In this document: positions 51,301 to 60,516 of the stretch, one piece after another
Position numbering within the stretch: position 1 is the first letter of the stretch
Layout: each line of letters starts with the position of its first letter
Origin: Mitsuaria sp. WAJ17
GTDB lineage: Bacteria; Pseudomonadota; Gammaproteobacteria; Burkholderiales; Burkholderiaceae_C
Reading direction: 5' to 3'
NCBI RefSeq assembly: GCF_014174515.1
Contig: NZ_JACJUG010000003.1
Coordinates: 1 to 64,000, forward strand
DNA: 64,000 nt
Notes under the pieces: generated by a model
What the model was told of the DNA's origin: nothing
What the model saw: only the letters and a program-made list of their open reading frames with translations
The model's database searches: none
Translations under genes and position numbers: made by a program

Positions 51301-52080
51301 TCAGGCCAGCAGGCCGAAGACGGCGGGCACCTTGTCCGGCAGGGCCGGGCGCTTCTTGCGCCATTGCGCCACCGTGCCGCTGCAGCTGAAGCCCTGCGCG
51401 AGGGTCAGGCCGCAGCTGAGCGTGAGGCGAGTCTCGGGGCGCAGGCTGGCCAACAGTGCGTCCAACAGGGCCTCATTGCGGTAGGGCGTCTCTATCATTA
51501 GCTGGGTCTGCTGGAAGCGCTGCGAGAGCTGCTCCAGCTCCCTCAGGCGCGCCGTGCGGGCCGCGGCCTCCACCGGCAGATACCCCACGAAGGCGAAGCT
51601 CTGGCCATTGAGCCCGCTGGCCGCCAGGGCCATCAGCAGGGACGAGGGGCCACTCAGCGGCAGGACCTCGATGCCCGCCTGATGCGCCAGGGCCACGAGT
51701 CGCGCGCCCGGGTCGGCCACGGCCGGGAGCCCGGCCTCCGAGATCAGCCCGGTGTCATGGCCGGCCAATGCCGGAGCGAGCAGGGCCTGCCAGGCCGCAT
51801 CGTCGCCCGCAGCGGGCCTGCCGCCCTTGGGGGCTCGTGGCAGCTCATGGATCTGCAACTCCTGCAGCGGGCGGGCCAGGGGGTGCAGGGCATCGACGCG
51901 CTTGAGGAAGGCTCGCGTGGTCTTGGCGTTCTCGGCGGCCCAGTGCTGCAGGCTTGCCGCGCGGCGCAGGACCTCATCGGGGATCACCTGGCGCAGATCC
52001 ACGGCCTCGCCCTCGATGCCGAAGTCCAGGGTGTTGGGCATCAGGACCAGGCGGCCCTTGCTGGGGGCGGATGCCGTCAT
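51301..52080 (-). CDS. SAM-dependent methyltransferase, RsmI-like
   Basis: The 259-residue protein has the tetrapyrrole-methylase fold of RsmI, with GHDTGLISEAGLPAVADPGA followed by RLVALAHQ and PLSGPSSLLMALAASGLNGQ. RsmI 2'-O-methylates C1402 of 16S rRNA, but this protein is a shorter paralogue often found beside maf and yceD in betaproteobacteria; its substrate is not established. The gene overlaps maf by 4 bases (stop of maf within its start). Confidence 0.8.
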   Translation of the reverse strand: MTASAPSKGRLVLMPNTLDFGIEGEAVDLRQVIPDEVLRRAASLQHWAAENAKTTRAFLKRVDALHPLARPLQELQIHELPRAPKGGRPAAGDDAAWQALLAPALAGHDTGLISEAGLPAVADPGARLVALAHQAGIEVLPLSGPSSLLMALAASGLNGQSFAFVGYLPVEAAARTARLRELEQLSQRFQQTQLMIETPYRNEALLDALLASLRPETRLTLSCGLTLAQGFSCSGTVAQWRKKRPALPDKVPAVFGLLA

Positions 52081-52700
52081 GCGGCCACCAGCGGGTTCAG
52101 GCCGCCTTCACGCAGCATGCGGGCCACGCGGATCAGGGGCAGGCCGATGAGGGCCGTGGGGTCGTCGGAATCGATGGCGTCCAGCAGGGCGATGCCCAGC
52201 CCCTCGGACTTGGCGCTGCCGGCGCAGTCGTAGGGCTGCTCGGTGCGGAGGTAGTGCTCGATCTCGGCATCGCTCAGGTCCCGAAAGCGTACCGAGACGG
52301 GGGCCAGGTCTTGCGCCTCGAAGCCGCGGGCCCGGCAAACCACCGCCACCGCCGTCTGGAAGACGATGGTCCTGCCGCGCATCGCGCGCAGCTGTTCAAC
52401 GGCGCGCTCGTGCGTGCCGGGCTTGCCGACGGGCTGGCCCTCAAGGTCGGCCACCTGGTCGGAGCCGATCACCAGTGCCTGCGGGAAGCGTGCCGCCACC
52501 TCGTGGGCCTTGGCCAGGGCCAGGCGGCGTGCCAGTGCTGCCGGGGCTTCGCCGGGCGCGGGTGTTTCATCAACCGCGGGTGCGCAGACCGCGAAAGGCA
52601 GGCGCAGTCGCTGCAGCAGCTCGCGACGGTAGCGGGAGGTGGAGCCCAGGATCAGGCGGGCGTCCGCGGCGTCCTGGATAGGGGGCAGGGAGGAGCTCAT
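52077..52700 (-). CDS. Maf family nucleotide pyrophosphatase, YceF-like
   Basis: From the ATG at 52700 the product is 207 residues. It opens with LILGSTSRYRRELLQRLRLP and has the catalytic stretch VIGSDQVADLEGQPVGKPGT. The SDQVA form is that of YceF (m7GTP pyrophosphatase) rather than the DTVV of YhdE. It removes modified nucleotides from the pool. AGGAGCT-type SD before the ATG is present on the minus strand only weakly. The longer frame to 53273 overlaps yceD antisense and is spurious. Confidence 0.88.
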   Translation of the reverse strand: MSSSLPPIQDAADARLILGSTSRYRRELLQRLRLPFAVCAPAVDETPAPGEAPAALARRLALAKAHEVAARFPQALVIGSDQVADLEGQPVGKPGTHERAVEQLRAMRGRTIVFQTAVAVVCRARGFEAQDLAPVSVRFRDLSDAEIEHYLRTEQPYDCAGSAKSEGLGIALLDAIDSDDPTALIGLPLIRVARMLREGGLNPLVAA

Positions 52701-52747
52701 GGGCCGGATTGTCCCATTGCGGCGGCGGCGTCCACGAGGGGCGCTCG

Positions 52748-52753
52748 TACACT
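52748..52753 (+). promoter_or_regulatory. -10 element directly before yceD
   Basis: TACACT ends 7 bases before the ATG at 52761, the third instance of this geometry (spacing 7, 7 and 8). Confidence 0.4.
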
Positions 52754-52760
52754 TGAGCCT

Positions 52761-53321
52761 ATGAAACAGCGTCATTTCGATCCCCTGAAGCTCGACGTCG
52801 AGGCCTTCGCCCGCGACGCCGGCGAGTTGCAAGGGGAATGGTCCATGGTCGATCTGCCGCGCCTGGCGGAGTCGGCTTCCGAGGAATCCCCGGCCGCCAG
52901 TTGGCCGCCGCTGCGCTGGTCCGTGCGGGGCGAGCGCCTGAGCCCGCGCGCTGCCGAGCCGCAGACCTGGCTGCACCTGGAGGCGGAGGGGGCGGTTTCC
53001 CTGGTCTGCCAGCGCTGCCTGCAGCCCTATGCCCAGCCCGTGGCCGTGCAGCGCAGCCTGCGCTTCGTGCGCGACGAGGACCTGGCCGCCCAGCTGGACG
53101 CCGACAGCGACGAAGACGTCCTGGCCATGAGCCGCTCCCTGGATCTGCGCGAGCTGATCGAGGACGAGTTGCTGCTGGAGTTGCCCCTGGTGCCGCGTCA
53201 CGAGGAATGCCCGCAGCCCCTGGTTCATGCCGACGAGGACCTGCCCGAGCCCGCCCAGGACGAAAAGCCCCATCCCTTCGCCGCGCTGGCGGTGCTCAAG
53301 GGCAAGGGCCGCCCGCAGTAA
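52761..53321 (+). CDS. yceD: YceD family protein (23S rRNA accumulation protein, DUF177)
   Basis: From the ATG at 52761 the product is 186 residues. The middle has the conserved LVCQRCLQPYAQPVAVQRSL and the acidic SDEDVLAMSRSLDLRELIED, followed by PLVPRHEECPQPL, the DUF177 hallmarks. It is almost always just upstream of rpmF. YceD affects 23S rRNA abundance. An RNase or sRNA link is not visible here. Confidence 0.9.
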   Translation: MKQRHFDPLKLDVEAFARDAGELQGEWSMVDLPRLAESASEESPAASWPPLRWSVRGERLSPRAAEPQTWLHLEAEGAVSLVCQRCLQPYAQPVAVQRSLRFVRDEDLAAQLDADSDEDVLAMSRSLDLRELIEDELLLELPLVPRHEECPQPLVHADEDLPEPAQDEKPHPFAALAVLKGKGRPQ

Positions 53322-53655
53322 GGGTGGCTCAGCGCGGCATCGGCTTGAGGGCCGGGCGCCTGCGGGGGTCCGGAGTCTTGTTGATACGTGTTTTGTAGTG
53401 ATGGCATTCTCAAGGGCCCCAAGCCGTGCTAGAATCGCAGGCTTTCCCCGCTTTGCTCTTCAGTGATCCAGTTTCATTTCTGGTGATGTGGGCGGCAAAG
53501 GACGGGATGCCGAGGCGTCGGTAGCGGGTACACGCACGATTCACGCGGTGGCGGCTTTTCGGGCAATGTCCGGATGCAGGTCAGCGATTCGTGCTGGTGA
53601 GTGCCTGGACCCGCCGAGCAAGCCTCAAATCACCGAAGCCCCAGGAGAATTCACC
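53322..53655 (+). promoter_or_regulatory. rpmF: rpmF promoter and leader region
   Basis: This 334-base interval holds no gene. A good promoter sits in it: -35-like TTCTCA (53407-53412), 17-base spacer and an extended -10 TGCTAGAAT with TAGAAT at 53430-53435. The leader to the rpmF ATG is then about 215 bases, long enough for regulation by the ribosomal protein or an RNA element, but I see no recognisable riboswitch. Confidence 0.6.
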
Positions 53656-53838
53656 ATGGCCGTTCAGCAAAACAAGAAGTCGCCTTCCAAGCGTGGTATG
53701 CACCGTTCGCACAATGCCCTGACCAATCCGGGCACTGCCGTCGAGCCCACCACCGGTGAAGTGCATCTGCGTCACCACATCAGCCCCAACGGCTTCTATC
53801 GTGGTCGCAAGGTCCTGAAGACCAAGGCAGACGCCTGA
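53656..53838 (+). CDS. rpmF: 50S ribosomal protein L32
   Basis: The 60-residue protein starts [20 protein letters not shown], the standard L32 sequence, and ends [10 protein letters not shown]. It lacks the zinc-binding cysteine pair of the C+ form. A strong AGGAG Shine-Dalgarno precedes the ATG. L32 sits near the peptidyl-transferase exit region of the large subunit. It heads the fatty-acid gene cluster as in other proteobacteria. Confidence 0.97.
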   Translation: MAVQQNKKSPSKRGMHRSHNALTNPGTAVEPTTGEVHLRHHISPNGFYRGRKVLKTKADA

Positions 53839-53887
53839 TTGAACTGCAGGGCACCTGCTGTGGTGCCTCAGTCAATGACAGTCTGTG

Positions 53888-53926
53888 AAAAGCCCGGCTC
53901 GCTGCTTGACGCGTTGCCGGGCTTTT
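53888..53926 (+). terminator. hairpin after rpmF (partial terminator)
   Basis: AAAAGCCCGG (53888-53897) pairs with CCGGGCTTTT (53917-53926), a 10-bp stem with a 19-base loop and a short T run. It can attenuate rpmF transcription before plsX. Confidence 0.7.
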
Positions 53927-54006
53927 GTGCTTGAGCTCTTGCAATGAGGGGCTCGCTACAGGGTGTGTCCGCTTGCCCGCTCTGCGGGGCTCGCGTAAGG
54001 TGCGCG

Positions 54007-54039
54007 GCTTGCGCAAGCAATGCCGACCGCGCGGTCGGC
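54007..54039. repeat. two adjacent perfect palindromes upstream of plsX
   Basis: GCTTGCGCAAGC (54007-54018, 12 bp) and GCCGACCGCGCGGTCGGC (54022-54039, 18 bp) are perfect inverted repeats 3 bases apart. They may be operator sites or an RNA hairpin in the plsX leader. Confidence 0.6.
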
Positions 54040-54067
54040 GATGCGCCCAGTTCCGGTCCGAATCCTG

Positions 54068-55213
54068 ATGTCCTCTCCTGAATCGAACGCGCCCATGTCC
54101 GCGGCTCCCGGCCTGATCCGCCTGGCAGTGGACTGCATGGGCGGGGACCATGGCCCCAGCATCACGCTGCCGGCCTGCCGTGCTTTCCTGGCGGCCCACC
54201 CGGAGGCCGGCCTGCTGCTCGTGGGTCAGCCCGAGGCCCTGAAGGAGGCGCGATCCTGGCCGCGCTGCGAGATCGTGCCGGCCAGCGAAGTCGTCACCAT
54301 GGACGATCCCGTCGAGGTGGCCCTGCGGCGCAAGAAGGACTCCTCCATGCGCGTGGCCATCCAGCAGCTCAAGGCGGCGGAGGGCGAGCAGCCGCGTGCC
54401 CATGCTTGTGTTTCGGCCGGCAACACCGGTGCCCTGATGGCGGTCTCGCGCTACCTGCTCAAGACGCTGGAGGGCATCGACCGTCCGGCTATCGCCAGCG
54501 TCATGCCTAACCAGACCGGCGGCTTCACCACCATGCTGGATCTGGGCGCCAATGTGGACTGCAGCGCCGAGCACCTGCTGCAATTCGCCGTGATGGGCAG
54601 CGCCCTGGTCAGCGCGGTGGAAGGCAAGGCTGAGCCTCGCGTGGGGTTGCTGAACATCGGCGAGGAGATGATCAAGGGCAACGAGACCATCAAGCGCGCC
54701 GGCGAACTGCTGCGCGCCGCCGACGCCGCCGGCCAGATCAACTTCCATGGCAACGTGGAAGGCAATGACATCTTCAAGGCCACCGCCGACGTGGTGGTCT
54801 GCGACGGCTTCGTGGGCAACGTGGCCCTGAAGACGGCCGAAGGCCTCGCTTCCATGATCTCGACCTTCATCCGCATCGAGTTCAGCCGCAACCTGCTGAC
54901 CAAGCTGGTGGCCCTGCTGGCCCTGCCTATCCTGCAGCGCTTCAAGAGCCGGGTGGACCACCGCCGGCTCAATGGCGCGGCTCTGCTGGGGCTCAAGGGC
55001 CTGGTCTTCAAGAGCCACGGTTCGGCCGACGCTGTCGCTTTCGAGACAGCGTTGAACAGGGCGTATGATGCCGCCCGCAACCGGCTGCTCGACCGGGTTC
55101 ACGACCGCATCATCGCCACGCTGCAGGCCATGCCCGCCACCGCGGACGCCAGCCTGCCGGGTGAGTCAGGTGGTGCAGGAGACAAGGCGGCCTCGGCCGT
55201 CCATGCTGCATGA
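54068..55213 (+). CDS. plsX: phosphate acyltransferase PlsX
   Basis: PlsX makes acyl-phosphate from acyl-ACP, the first step of phospholipid synthesis in most bacteria. The product is 381 residues from the ATG at 54068; starts at 54020, 54041 and 54095 are also in frame. [36 protein letters not shown] and [20 protein letters not shown] are family signatures. The start is chosen because the palindromes upstream would otherwise lie in coding DNA, and family members begin just before VDCMGGDHG; none has a strong Shine-Dalgarno. The stop overlaps the fabH ATG (ATGA). Confidence 0.9.
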   Translation: MSSPESNAPMSAAPGLIRLAVDCMGGDHGPSITLPACRAFLAAHPEAGLLLVGQPEALKEARSWPRCEIVPASEVVTMDDPVEVALRRKKDSSMRVAIQQLKAAEGEQPRAHACVSAGNTGALMAVSRYLLKTLEGIDRPAIASVMPNQTGGFTTMLDLGANVDCSAEHLLQFAVMGSALVSAVEGKAEPRVGLLNIGEEMIKGNETIKRAGELLRAADAAGQINFHGNVEGNDIFKATADVVVCDGFVGNVALKTAEGLASMISTFIRIEFSRNLLTKLVALLALPILQRFKSRVDHRRLNGAALLGLKGLVFKSHGSADAVAFETALNRAYDAARNRLLDRVHDRIIATLQAMPATADASLPGESGGAGDKAASAVHAA

Positions 55214-56211
55214 CTACAAGTTCCTCTCTGACTGCGCCGCGCTACTCCCGCATCCTGGGAACCGGAAGCTACCTCCCCGAACAACGCCTGACCAACGCCG
55301 AACTGGCCGCCCAGTTGGCCCGTGATGGCGTCGAGACCTCCGACGAATGGATCGTCGAGCGCACTGGCATCCGCGCCCGCCACTTCGCGGCACCGGACCA
55401 GACCTCCAGCGACCTGGCCCTGCCCGCCGCCCGCGCGGCGTTGCAGGCGGCCGGTGTGGCAGCCGAGGAGATCGACCTCATCATCGTCGCCACGTCCACG
55501 CCGGACATGGTTTTCCCCTCCACCGCCTGTCTGCTGCAGCAGAAGCTGGGCGTCGCCGGCTGCGCCGCCTTCGACGTGCAGGCGGTGTGCTCGGGCTTCG
55601 TCTACGGCCTGACCGTGGCCGATGCCATGATCAAGAGCGGCGCTGCCAGCAAGGCCCTGGTGATCGGCGCTGAGACCTTTTCGCGCATCCTCGATTTCAA
55701 GGATCGCACCACCTGCGTGCTGTTCGGTGACGGCGCGGGCGCCGTGGTGCTGGGTGCCAGCGAGACCCCGGGCATCCTGGCCAGCCAGCTGCATGCCGAC
55801 GGCCGCCACGTGGACATCCTCTGCACGCCGGGTACCGTGTCGGGCGGCCAGGTGCTGGGCCACCCGTTGCTGAAGATGGACGGCCAGGCCGTGTTCAAGC
55901 TGGCCGTGGGTGTGCTGGAGAAGGTGGCTCGTGCCGTGCTCGAGAAGGCCGGCAGGACCGACGCCGACATCGACTGGCTGATCCCCCACCAGGCCAATAT
56001 CCGCATCATGCAGGGGACTGCCAAGAAACTGAAACTGCCGCTTGAGAAACTGGTGGTGACGGTGGATCAGCATGGCAATACCTCGGCCGCATCGATCCCG
56101 CTGGCCTTGGATGTCGCAGTCCGTTCGGGCCAGATCAAGAAGGGCGAGACCGTCATGCTGGAAGGCGTGGGCGGCGGTTTCACCTGGGGTGCGGTCCTGC
56201 TGGACCTCTGA
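55210..56211 (+). CDS. fabH: beta-ketoacyl-ACP synthase III (KAS III)
   Basis: The 333-residue enzyme condenses acetyl-CoA with malonyl-ACP to start fatty-acid synthesis. The catalytic triad is C127 (DVQAVCSGF), H260 (PHQAN) and N290 (HGNTSAAS). [20 protein letters not shown] and [20 protein letters not shown] are typical. Its ATG overlaps the plsX stop, so it is translated with plsX. Confidence 0.97.
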   Translation: MTTSSSLTAPRYSRILGTGSYLPEQRLTNAELAAQLARDGVETSDEWIVERTGIRARHFAAPDQTSSDLALPAARAALQAAGVAAEEIDLIIVATSTPDMVFPSTACLLQQKLGVAGCAAFDVQAVCSGFVYGLTVADAMIKSGAASKALVIGAETFSRILDFKDRTTCVLFGDGAGAVVLGASETPGILASQLHADGRHVDILCTPGTVSGGQVLGHPLLKMDGQAVFKLAVGVLEKVARAVLEKAGRTDADIDWLIPHQANIRIMQGTAKKLKLPLEKLVVTVDQHGNTSAASIPLALDVAVRSGQIKKGETVMLEGVGGGFTWGAVLLDL

Positions 56212-56246
56212 TCCCCAGCTCCACTGCATAAGAAAGAGACGAGACG

Positions 56247-57188
56247 ATGAGCGCGAGCTTTGCATTCGTGTTTCCCGGCCAGGGTTCTCAGACCGTGGGC
56301 ATGCTGGACGCCTGGGGCGATCACCCCGAGGTGCGCCGCACCCTGGAAGAGGCCTCCGCCGCCCTGGGCGAGGACCTGGGCGCCCTGATCAAGAACGGTC
56401 CCAAGGACCAACTTGACCTGACCACCAACACCCAGCCCGTGATGCTGACCGCCGGTATCGCCTGCTACCGCGCTTGGCTGGCCGAGACCGGCCTGAAGCC
56501 CGCCGTGGCCGCCGGCCATTCCCTGGGAGAGTACACCGCCCTGGTTGCCGCCGAGGCCTTGAGCCTGGCCGAGGCTTTGCCCCTGGTGCGCTTCCGTGCC
56601 CAGGCCATGCAGGAGGCCGTGCCGGTGGGCGTGGGCGCCATGGCGGCCATCCTGGGCCTGGACGCAGCCGCCGTGCGCGAGGGCTGTGCCGCTGCGGCCC
56701 AGGCCGTGGGCGAGGCCGTGGAAGCGGTCAACTTCAACGACCCCAAGCAGACCGTCATCGCCGGCACCAAGGCCGGCGTGGACAAGGCCTGCGAAGTGCT
56801 CAAGGCCGCGGGCGCCAAGCGCGCGCTGCCCCTGGCCGTCTCGGCACCCTTTCATTCCAGCCTGATGAAGCCGGCCGCCGATCGCCTGCGCGAGCGCCTG
56901 GCTGCGGTGGACTTCAAGGCCATGACCATCCCCGTCATCAACAACATCGACGTGGGCATCAGTGCTGATGCTGACGCCCTGCGCGATGCCTTGTACCGTC
57001 AGGCCTTTGGCCCGGTGCGCTGGGTGGAGATTGTGCAGGCCATGAAGGCGCGCGGCATCAGCCATGTGATCGAATGCGGTCCGGGCAAGGTGCTGGCCGG
57101 CCTGGCCAAGCGCGTTGATGCTGAGATCCAGAGTGCCACGGTGCTCGACCCGGCCAGCCTGGCCGAGGCGCGGACCCTGCTGGGCTGA
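56247..57188 (+). CDS. fabD: malonyl-CoA:ACP transacylase
   Basis: The 313-residue enzyme transfers malonyl from CoA to ACP. The nucleophile is S92 in GHSLGEY and the catalytic His is H203 in SAPFHSSLM. FVFPGQGSQTVGMLDAWG and VIECGPGKVLAGLAKR complete the signature. The gene starts 35 bases after fabH with a purine-rich Shine-Dalgarno (GAGACGAG). Confidence 0.97.
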   Translation: MSASFAFVFPGQGSQTVGMLDAWGDHPEVRRTLEEASAALGEDLGALIKNGPKDQLDLTTNTQPVMLTAGIACYRAWLAETGLKPAVAAGHSLGEYTALVAAEALSLAEALPLVRFRAQAMQEAVPVGVGAMAAILGLDAAAVREGCAAAAQAVGEAVEAVNFNDPKQTVIAGTKAGVDKACEVLKAAGAKRALPLAVSAPFHSSLMKPAADRLRERLAAVDFKAMTIPVINNIDVGISADADALRDALYRQAFGPVRWVEIVQAMKARGISHVIECGPGKVLAGLAKRVDAEIQSATVLDPASLAEARTLLG

Positions 57189-57217
57189 ACAGAACAAAAC
57201 CCACGAGACACACCATC

Positions 57218-57961
57218 ATGAGCGACACCATCAAGGGCCAGGTGGCCCTGGTCACCGGCGCCAGCCGCGGCATCGGCCGCGCCATCGCCCAGGCCCTGGC
57301 CGAGAAGGGCTACACCGTCATCGGCACGGCCACCAGCGAATCCGGCGCGGCTGGCATCAGCGAGGCCCTGGCACCCCTGGGCGGCCGAGGCGTCGTCCTG
57401 AACGTCAATGACGCCGCTGCCTGCGATGCAGCGGTCGATGACATCGTCAAGACGAATGGCGGCCTCCATGTGCTGGTCAACAACGCCGGCATCACCCGCG
57501 ATACCCTCGCCATGCGCATGAAGGACGAGGACTGGGACGCGGTGATGGACACCAACCTCAAGGCCGTGTTCCGCATGAGCCGCGCGGTGATGCGCACCAT
57601 GATGAAAGCGCGCTTCGGCCGCATCGTGAACATCACCTCGGTGGTGGGCGCCTCGGGCAATCCGGGCCAGGCCAACTATGCTGCTGCCAAGGCGGGCGTG
57701 GCTGGCATGACCCGCTCCCTGGCGCGCGAACTGGGCAGCCGCGGCATTACCGTGAACTGCGTGGCCCCCGGCTTCATCGCCACCGACATGACCGAAGTCC
57801 TGCCCGAGGCCCAGAAGGCCGCGCTGCTGGGCCAGATCCCTGCCGGTCGCCTGGGTGAACCCCGGGAGATCGCCCACGCCGTCGCTTTCCTGGCGTCGCC
57901 CGAGGCCGCGTACATCACTGGCACCGAGCTGCACGTCAACGGCGGCATGTTCATGAACTGA
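57218..57961 (+). CDS. fabG: 3-oxoacyl-ACP reductase
   Basis: The 247-residue SDR enzyme reduces 3-ketoacyl-ACP with NADPH. TGASRGIGRAIA is the cofactor loop, and S141-Y154-K158 (ANYAAAKAG) form the catalytic set. The C-terminal FLASPEAAYITGTELHVNGG followed by MFMN is typical. It lies 29 bases after fabD. A GC hairpin GGGCC-TGC-GGCCC (57991-58003) follows and probably reduces readthrough into acpP. Confidence 0.97.
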   Translation: MSDTIKGQVALVTGASRGIGRAIAQALAEKGYTVIGTATSESGAAGISEALAPLGGRGVVLNVNDAAACDAAVDDIVKTNGGLHVLVNNAGITRDTLAMRMKDEDWDAVMDTNLKAVFRMSRAVMRTMMKARFGRIVNITSVVGASGNPGQANYAAAKAGVAGMTRSLARELGSRGITVNCVAPGFIATDMTEVLPEAQKAALLGQIPAGRLGEPREIAHAVAFLASPEAAYITGTELHVNGGMFMN

Positions 57962-58090
57962 GTTAGACCCCTTTGTGGTTGCGGGCCTGCGGGCCTGCGG
58001 CCCACCGGATTCCCCCGGCCGGTGAAGGATCTTCTGAGTGCCCGGACACGCTCGTTCGGGACCCCGCTAGGGGTGTCACTCTAGAAGCCT

Positions 58091-58096
58091 TAGAAT
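58091..58096 (+). promoter_or_regulatory. probable -10 of an acpP-specific promoter
   Basis: TAGAAT (58091-58096) lies 38 bases before the acpP ATG, downstream of a GC hairpin after fabG. ACP is needed in excess of the other enzymes, so an internal promoter is expected. No good -35 was found. Confidence 0.4.
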
Positions 58097-58134
58097 CCCG
58101 GGTTGTTCCTTTGCAAACCCCTCTTGGAGGAGTC

Positions 58135-58374
58135 ATGAGCGATATCGAAGCACGTGTCAAGAAAATCATCGCCGAGCAACTCGGCGTGCCCGAAGCCGAT
58201 GTGAGCAACGAGAAGGCCTTTGTCGCCGATCTGGGCGCTGATTCTCTGGACACCGTGGAACTGGTGATGGCACTCGAAGACGAGTTCGGCATCGAGATCC
58301 CCGACGAAGAAGCCGAGAAGATCACCACCGTCCAACTGGCGATCGACTACGCTGTCAAGAACCAGAAGGCCTAA
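58135..58374 (+). CDS. acpP: acyl carrier protein
   Basis: The 79-residue acidic protein carries the 4'-phosphopantetheine site at S37 ([12 protein letters not shown]). [20 protein letters not shown] and [20 protein letters not shown] are the standard ACP sequence. A strong GGAGGAG Shine-Dalgarno precedes the ATG, so high translation is expected. The frame from 57973 was rejected. Confidence 0.98.
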   Translation: MSDIEARVKKIIAEQLGVPEADVSNEKAFVADLGADSLDTVELVMALEDEFGIEIPDEEAEKITTVQLAIDYAVKNQKA

Positions 58375-58452
58375 GGGCCACGGGGCCTCGCGCCCTCTGG
58401 ACCACGGGGCCTTCGTGCCCCGCGGTATGTCTTCAAAGAATCTGCTGATCGC

Positions 58453-59697
58453 ATGAGCCGTCGTCGCGTTGTCGTCACCGGTCTCGGTCTGATCAGCCCC
58501 GTGGGCAACACGGTGGCTGAGGGCTGGGCCAACATCCTGGCTGGTCAATCCGGCATTGATCGCATCACCCGTTTCGATGCCAGCAACTTTGCCTGCCAGT
58601 TCGCGGGGGAGGTCAAGGGCTTTGAGGTTGGCGACTACATGTCGACCAAAGAAGCGCGGACCATGGACCGCTTCATCCACTTCGGCCTGGCTGCGTCCAT
58701 CCAGGCGGTGCGGGATGCCGGCCTTGCGACCAACGATCAGCTGACTGAAGAGCAGGCCGAGCGCATCGGTGTGCTCGTGGGCTCGGGCATTGGCGGTCTG
58801 CCGATGATCGAGGAAACCCATGCCGAGCTGACGGCGCGCGGACCGCGCCGCATCTCTCCCTTCTTCGTGCCCGCCTCGATCATCAACATGATCTCGGGCC
58901 ACGTCTCCATCAAATACGGTTTCCAGGGGCCGAACCTCGGGATCGTGACCGCCTGCACCACCGGCCTGCACAGCATTGGCGAGGCCGGCCGTCTGATCGA
59001 GTACGGCGATGCCGACGTCATGATCGCTGGCGGTGCCGAGTCCACCGTCTCGCCCCTGGGCGTGGGTGGTTTCGCCGCAGCCCGTGCGCTGTCTACCCGT
59101 AACGACGACCCCAAGACAGCGTCCCGCCCCTGGGACAAGGACCGCGACGGCTTTGTGCTGGGCGAGGGGGCTGGCGTGCTGGTGCTCGAAGAGTACGAGC
59201 ATGCCAAAAAGCGCGGCGCCAAGATCTACTGCGAGCTGGCCGGCTTCGGTATGGGTGCCGATGCTTATCACATGACCGCCCCGAACGTGGACGGCCCCAA
59301 GCGCTCCATGCGCGCGGCCCTGCGCAATGCCGGCATCAATCCGGACCAGGTGCAGTACATGAACGCGCACGGCACCTCGACACCGCTGGGCGACGTCAAC
59401 GAGACCAATGCCACCAAGCTGGCCTTTGGCGATCATGCCAAACAGCTGGTCATCTCCTCGACCAAGTCCATGACCGGCCACCTGCTGGGCGGCGCGGGCG
59501 GCATCGAGTCGGTGTTCACCGTGCTGGCCGTGCACAACCAGGTCGCGCCCCCGACCATCAACATCTTCAACCAGGACCCCGAGTGCGACCTGGACTACTG
59601 TGCCAATGTGGCCCGTGAAATGAAGATCGAGTACGCCGCCAAGAACAACTTCGGCTTCGGCGGCACCAACGGCACGCTGATCTTCAAGCGCGCCTGA
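58453..59697 (+). CDS. fabF: beta-ketoacyl-ACP synthase II
   Basis: The 414-residue KAS II elongates acyl-ACP with malonyl-ACP. Active-site residues are C168 ([10 protein letters not shown]), H306 ([11 protein letters not shown]) and H343 ([13 protein letters not shown]). [20 protein letters not shown] and [16 protein letters not shown] are the usual ends. The gene lies 78 bases after acpP. Confidence 0.97.
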   Translation: MSRRRVVVTGLGLISPVGNTVAEGWANILAGQSGIDRITRFDASNFACQFAGEVKGFEVGDYMSTKEARTMDRFIHFGLAASIQAVRDAGLATNDQLTEEQAERIGVLVGSGIGGLPMIEETHAELTARGPRRISPFFVPASIINMISGHVSIKYGFQGPNLGIVTACTTGLHSIGEAGRLIEYGDADVMIAGGAESTVSPLGVGGFAAARALSTRNDDPKTASRPWDKDRDGFVLGEGAGVLVLEEYEHAKKRGAKIYCELAGFGMGADAYHMTAPNVDGPKRSMRAALRNAGINPDQVQYMNAHGTSTPLGDVNETNATKLAFGDHAKQLVISSTKSMTGHLLGGAGGIESVFTVLAVHNQVAPPTINIFNQDPECDLDYCANVAREMKIEYAAKNNFGFGGTNGTLIFKRA

Positions 59698-59723
59698 GCC
59701 CGGCGCGGCGTCACGAGGTCGTG

Positions 59724-60239
59724 ATGTCCCGCCGTCTGCCCAAGCGTCAACGCGAGGCGCCCGCCCTCCAGCTGGAGGTACGGGTGCCTTTTTCCTGGCG
59801 CCTGTGCTTTGTGCTGCTGTGGGCCCTGGCCCTGTGCTCGGCAGGGGCGGCGGCTTCGGCCCAGGCCGCTGACAAGCTGGGGCCTGGAGCCTCGACCGCC
59901 TGCCAACTGATGACCCTCCTGCTCCTGCCCCTGGTCTGTTGGCTGGCCTGGCGGCATCGGGCGCGCGAGGTCTGGCAGCTGCTGTGGGACGGCCAGCAAT
60001 GGGCCTTGCGAGCTGGTGATGCTCGCGGCGCGGCGCTGCAGGATGCAGTCCTGCAGGCCGTCACGATCCAGGTGTCGCTGGACTTCGGTGACTTTCTGCT
60101 GCTGGGTTGCCGCCCGGCCGGAGGGGCAAGAGGGGCCACGGTCTACCTGCCGCTGTCAAAGGCTCAGCATCCTGGCCTCTGGCGCCCCTTGCGATGGGCA
60201 CTGTTCTCGGCGCGAGGATTGCGGCCTGACGCGGCCTGA
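59724..60239 (+). CDS. small membrane protein downstream of fabF (YgfX-like)
   Basis: The 171-residue protein (ATG at 59724, or GTG one codon earlier) has a basic N-terminus and two transmembrane helices (about residues 25-48 and 62-80). A cytoplasmic C-terminal beta-rich part follows, with LLWDGQQWALRAG, VSLDFGDFLLLGCRP, VYLPLSKAQHPGLWRPLRWA. This topology and the WDG...LP..Q layout resemble YgfX/CptA-type proteins usually found after fabF and before rpoE in Burkholderiales. No toxin activity is implied for this copy. A 10-bp tandem repeat crosses its stop codon. Confidence 0.6.
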   Translation: MSRRLPKRQREAPALQLEVRVPFSWRLCFVLLWALALCSAGAAASAQAADKLGPGASTACQLMTLLLLPLVCWLAWRHRAREVWQLLWDGQQWALRAGDARGAALQDAVLQAVTIQVSLDFGDFLLLGCRPAGGARGATVYLPLSKAQHPGLWRPLRWALFSARGLRPDAA

Positions 60240-60250
60240 CGCGGCCTGAG
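60221..60250 (+). repeat. three 10-bp tandem repeats across a stop codon
   Basis: Units GCGGCCTGAC, GCGGCCTGAC and GCGGCCTGAG are adjacent; the stop of the YgfX-like gene lies inside the second unit. Gain or loss of a unit shifts the frame by one base per unit. Confidence 0.85.
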
Positions 60251-60516
60251 CCCGTTCATGCCCGCTTGCCACCAAGCACGCCCTCACAGGAGTCGGCCGG
60301 GGTCAGCGGGTGCGGCGGCCGGACTGCCACTGCAAGCAGCCCTCCCGGGTGCCCATGACCTTGGGCGCTGTCGGGGCGCTCATGCTTTGATACACGTCTG
60401 CCGAGCAAAGTTAGTCGGTGAGCGTCCATGCGCCGAGCGGAGCTGGCGCAGCCATTGCACAATGACAGCGGCCCGGGCATGCGCCCCATGGGCCGGAACC
60501 CGAGCCGAATCCATCT

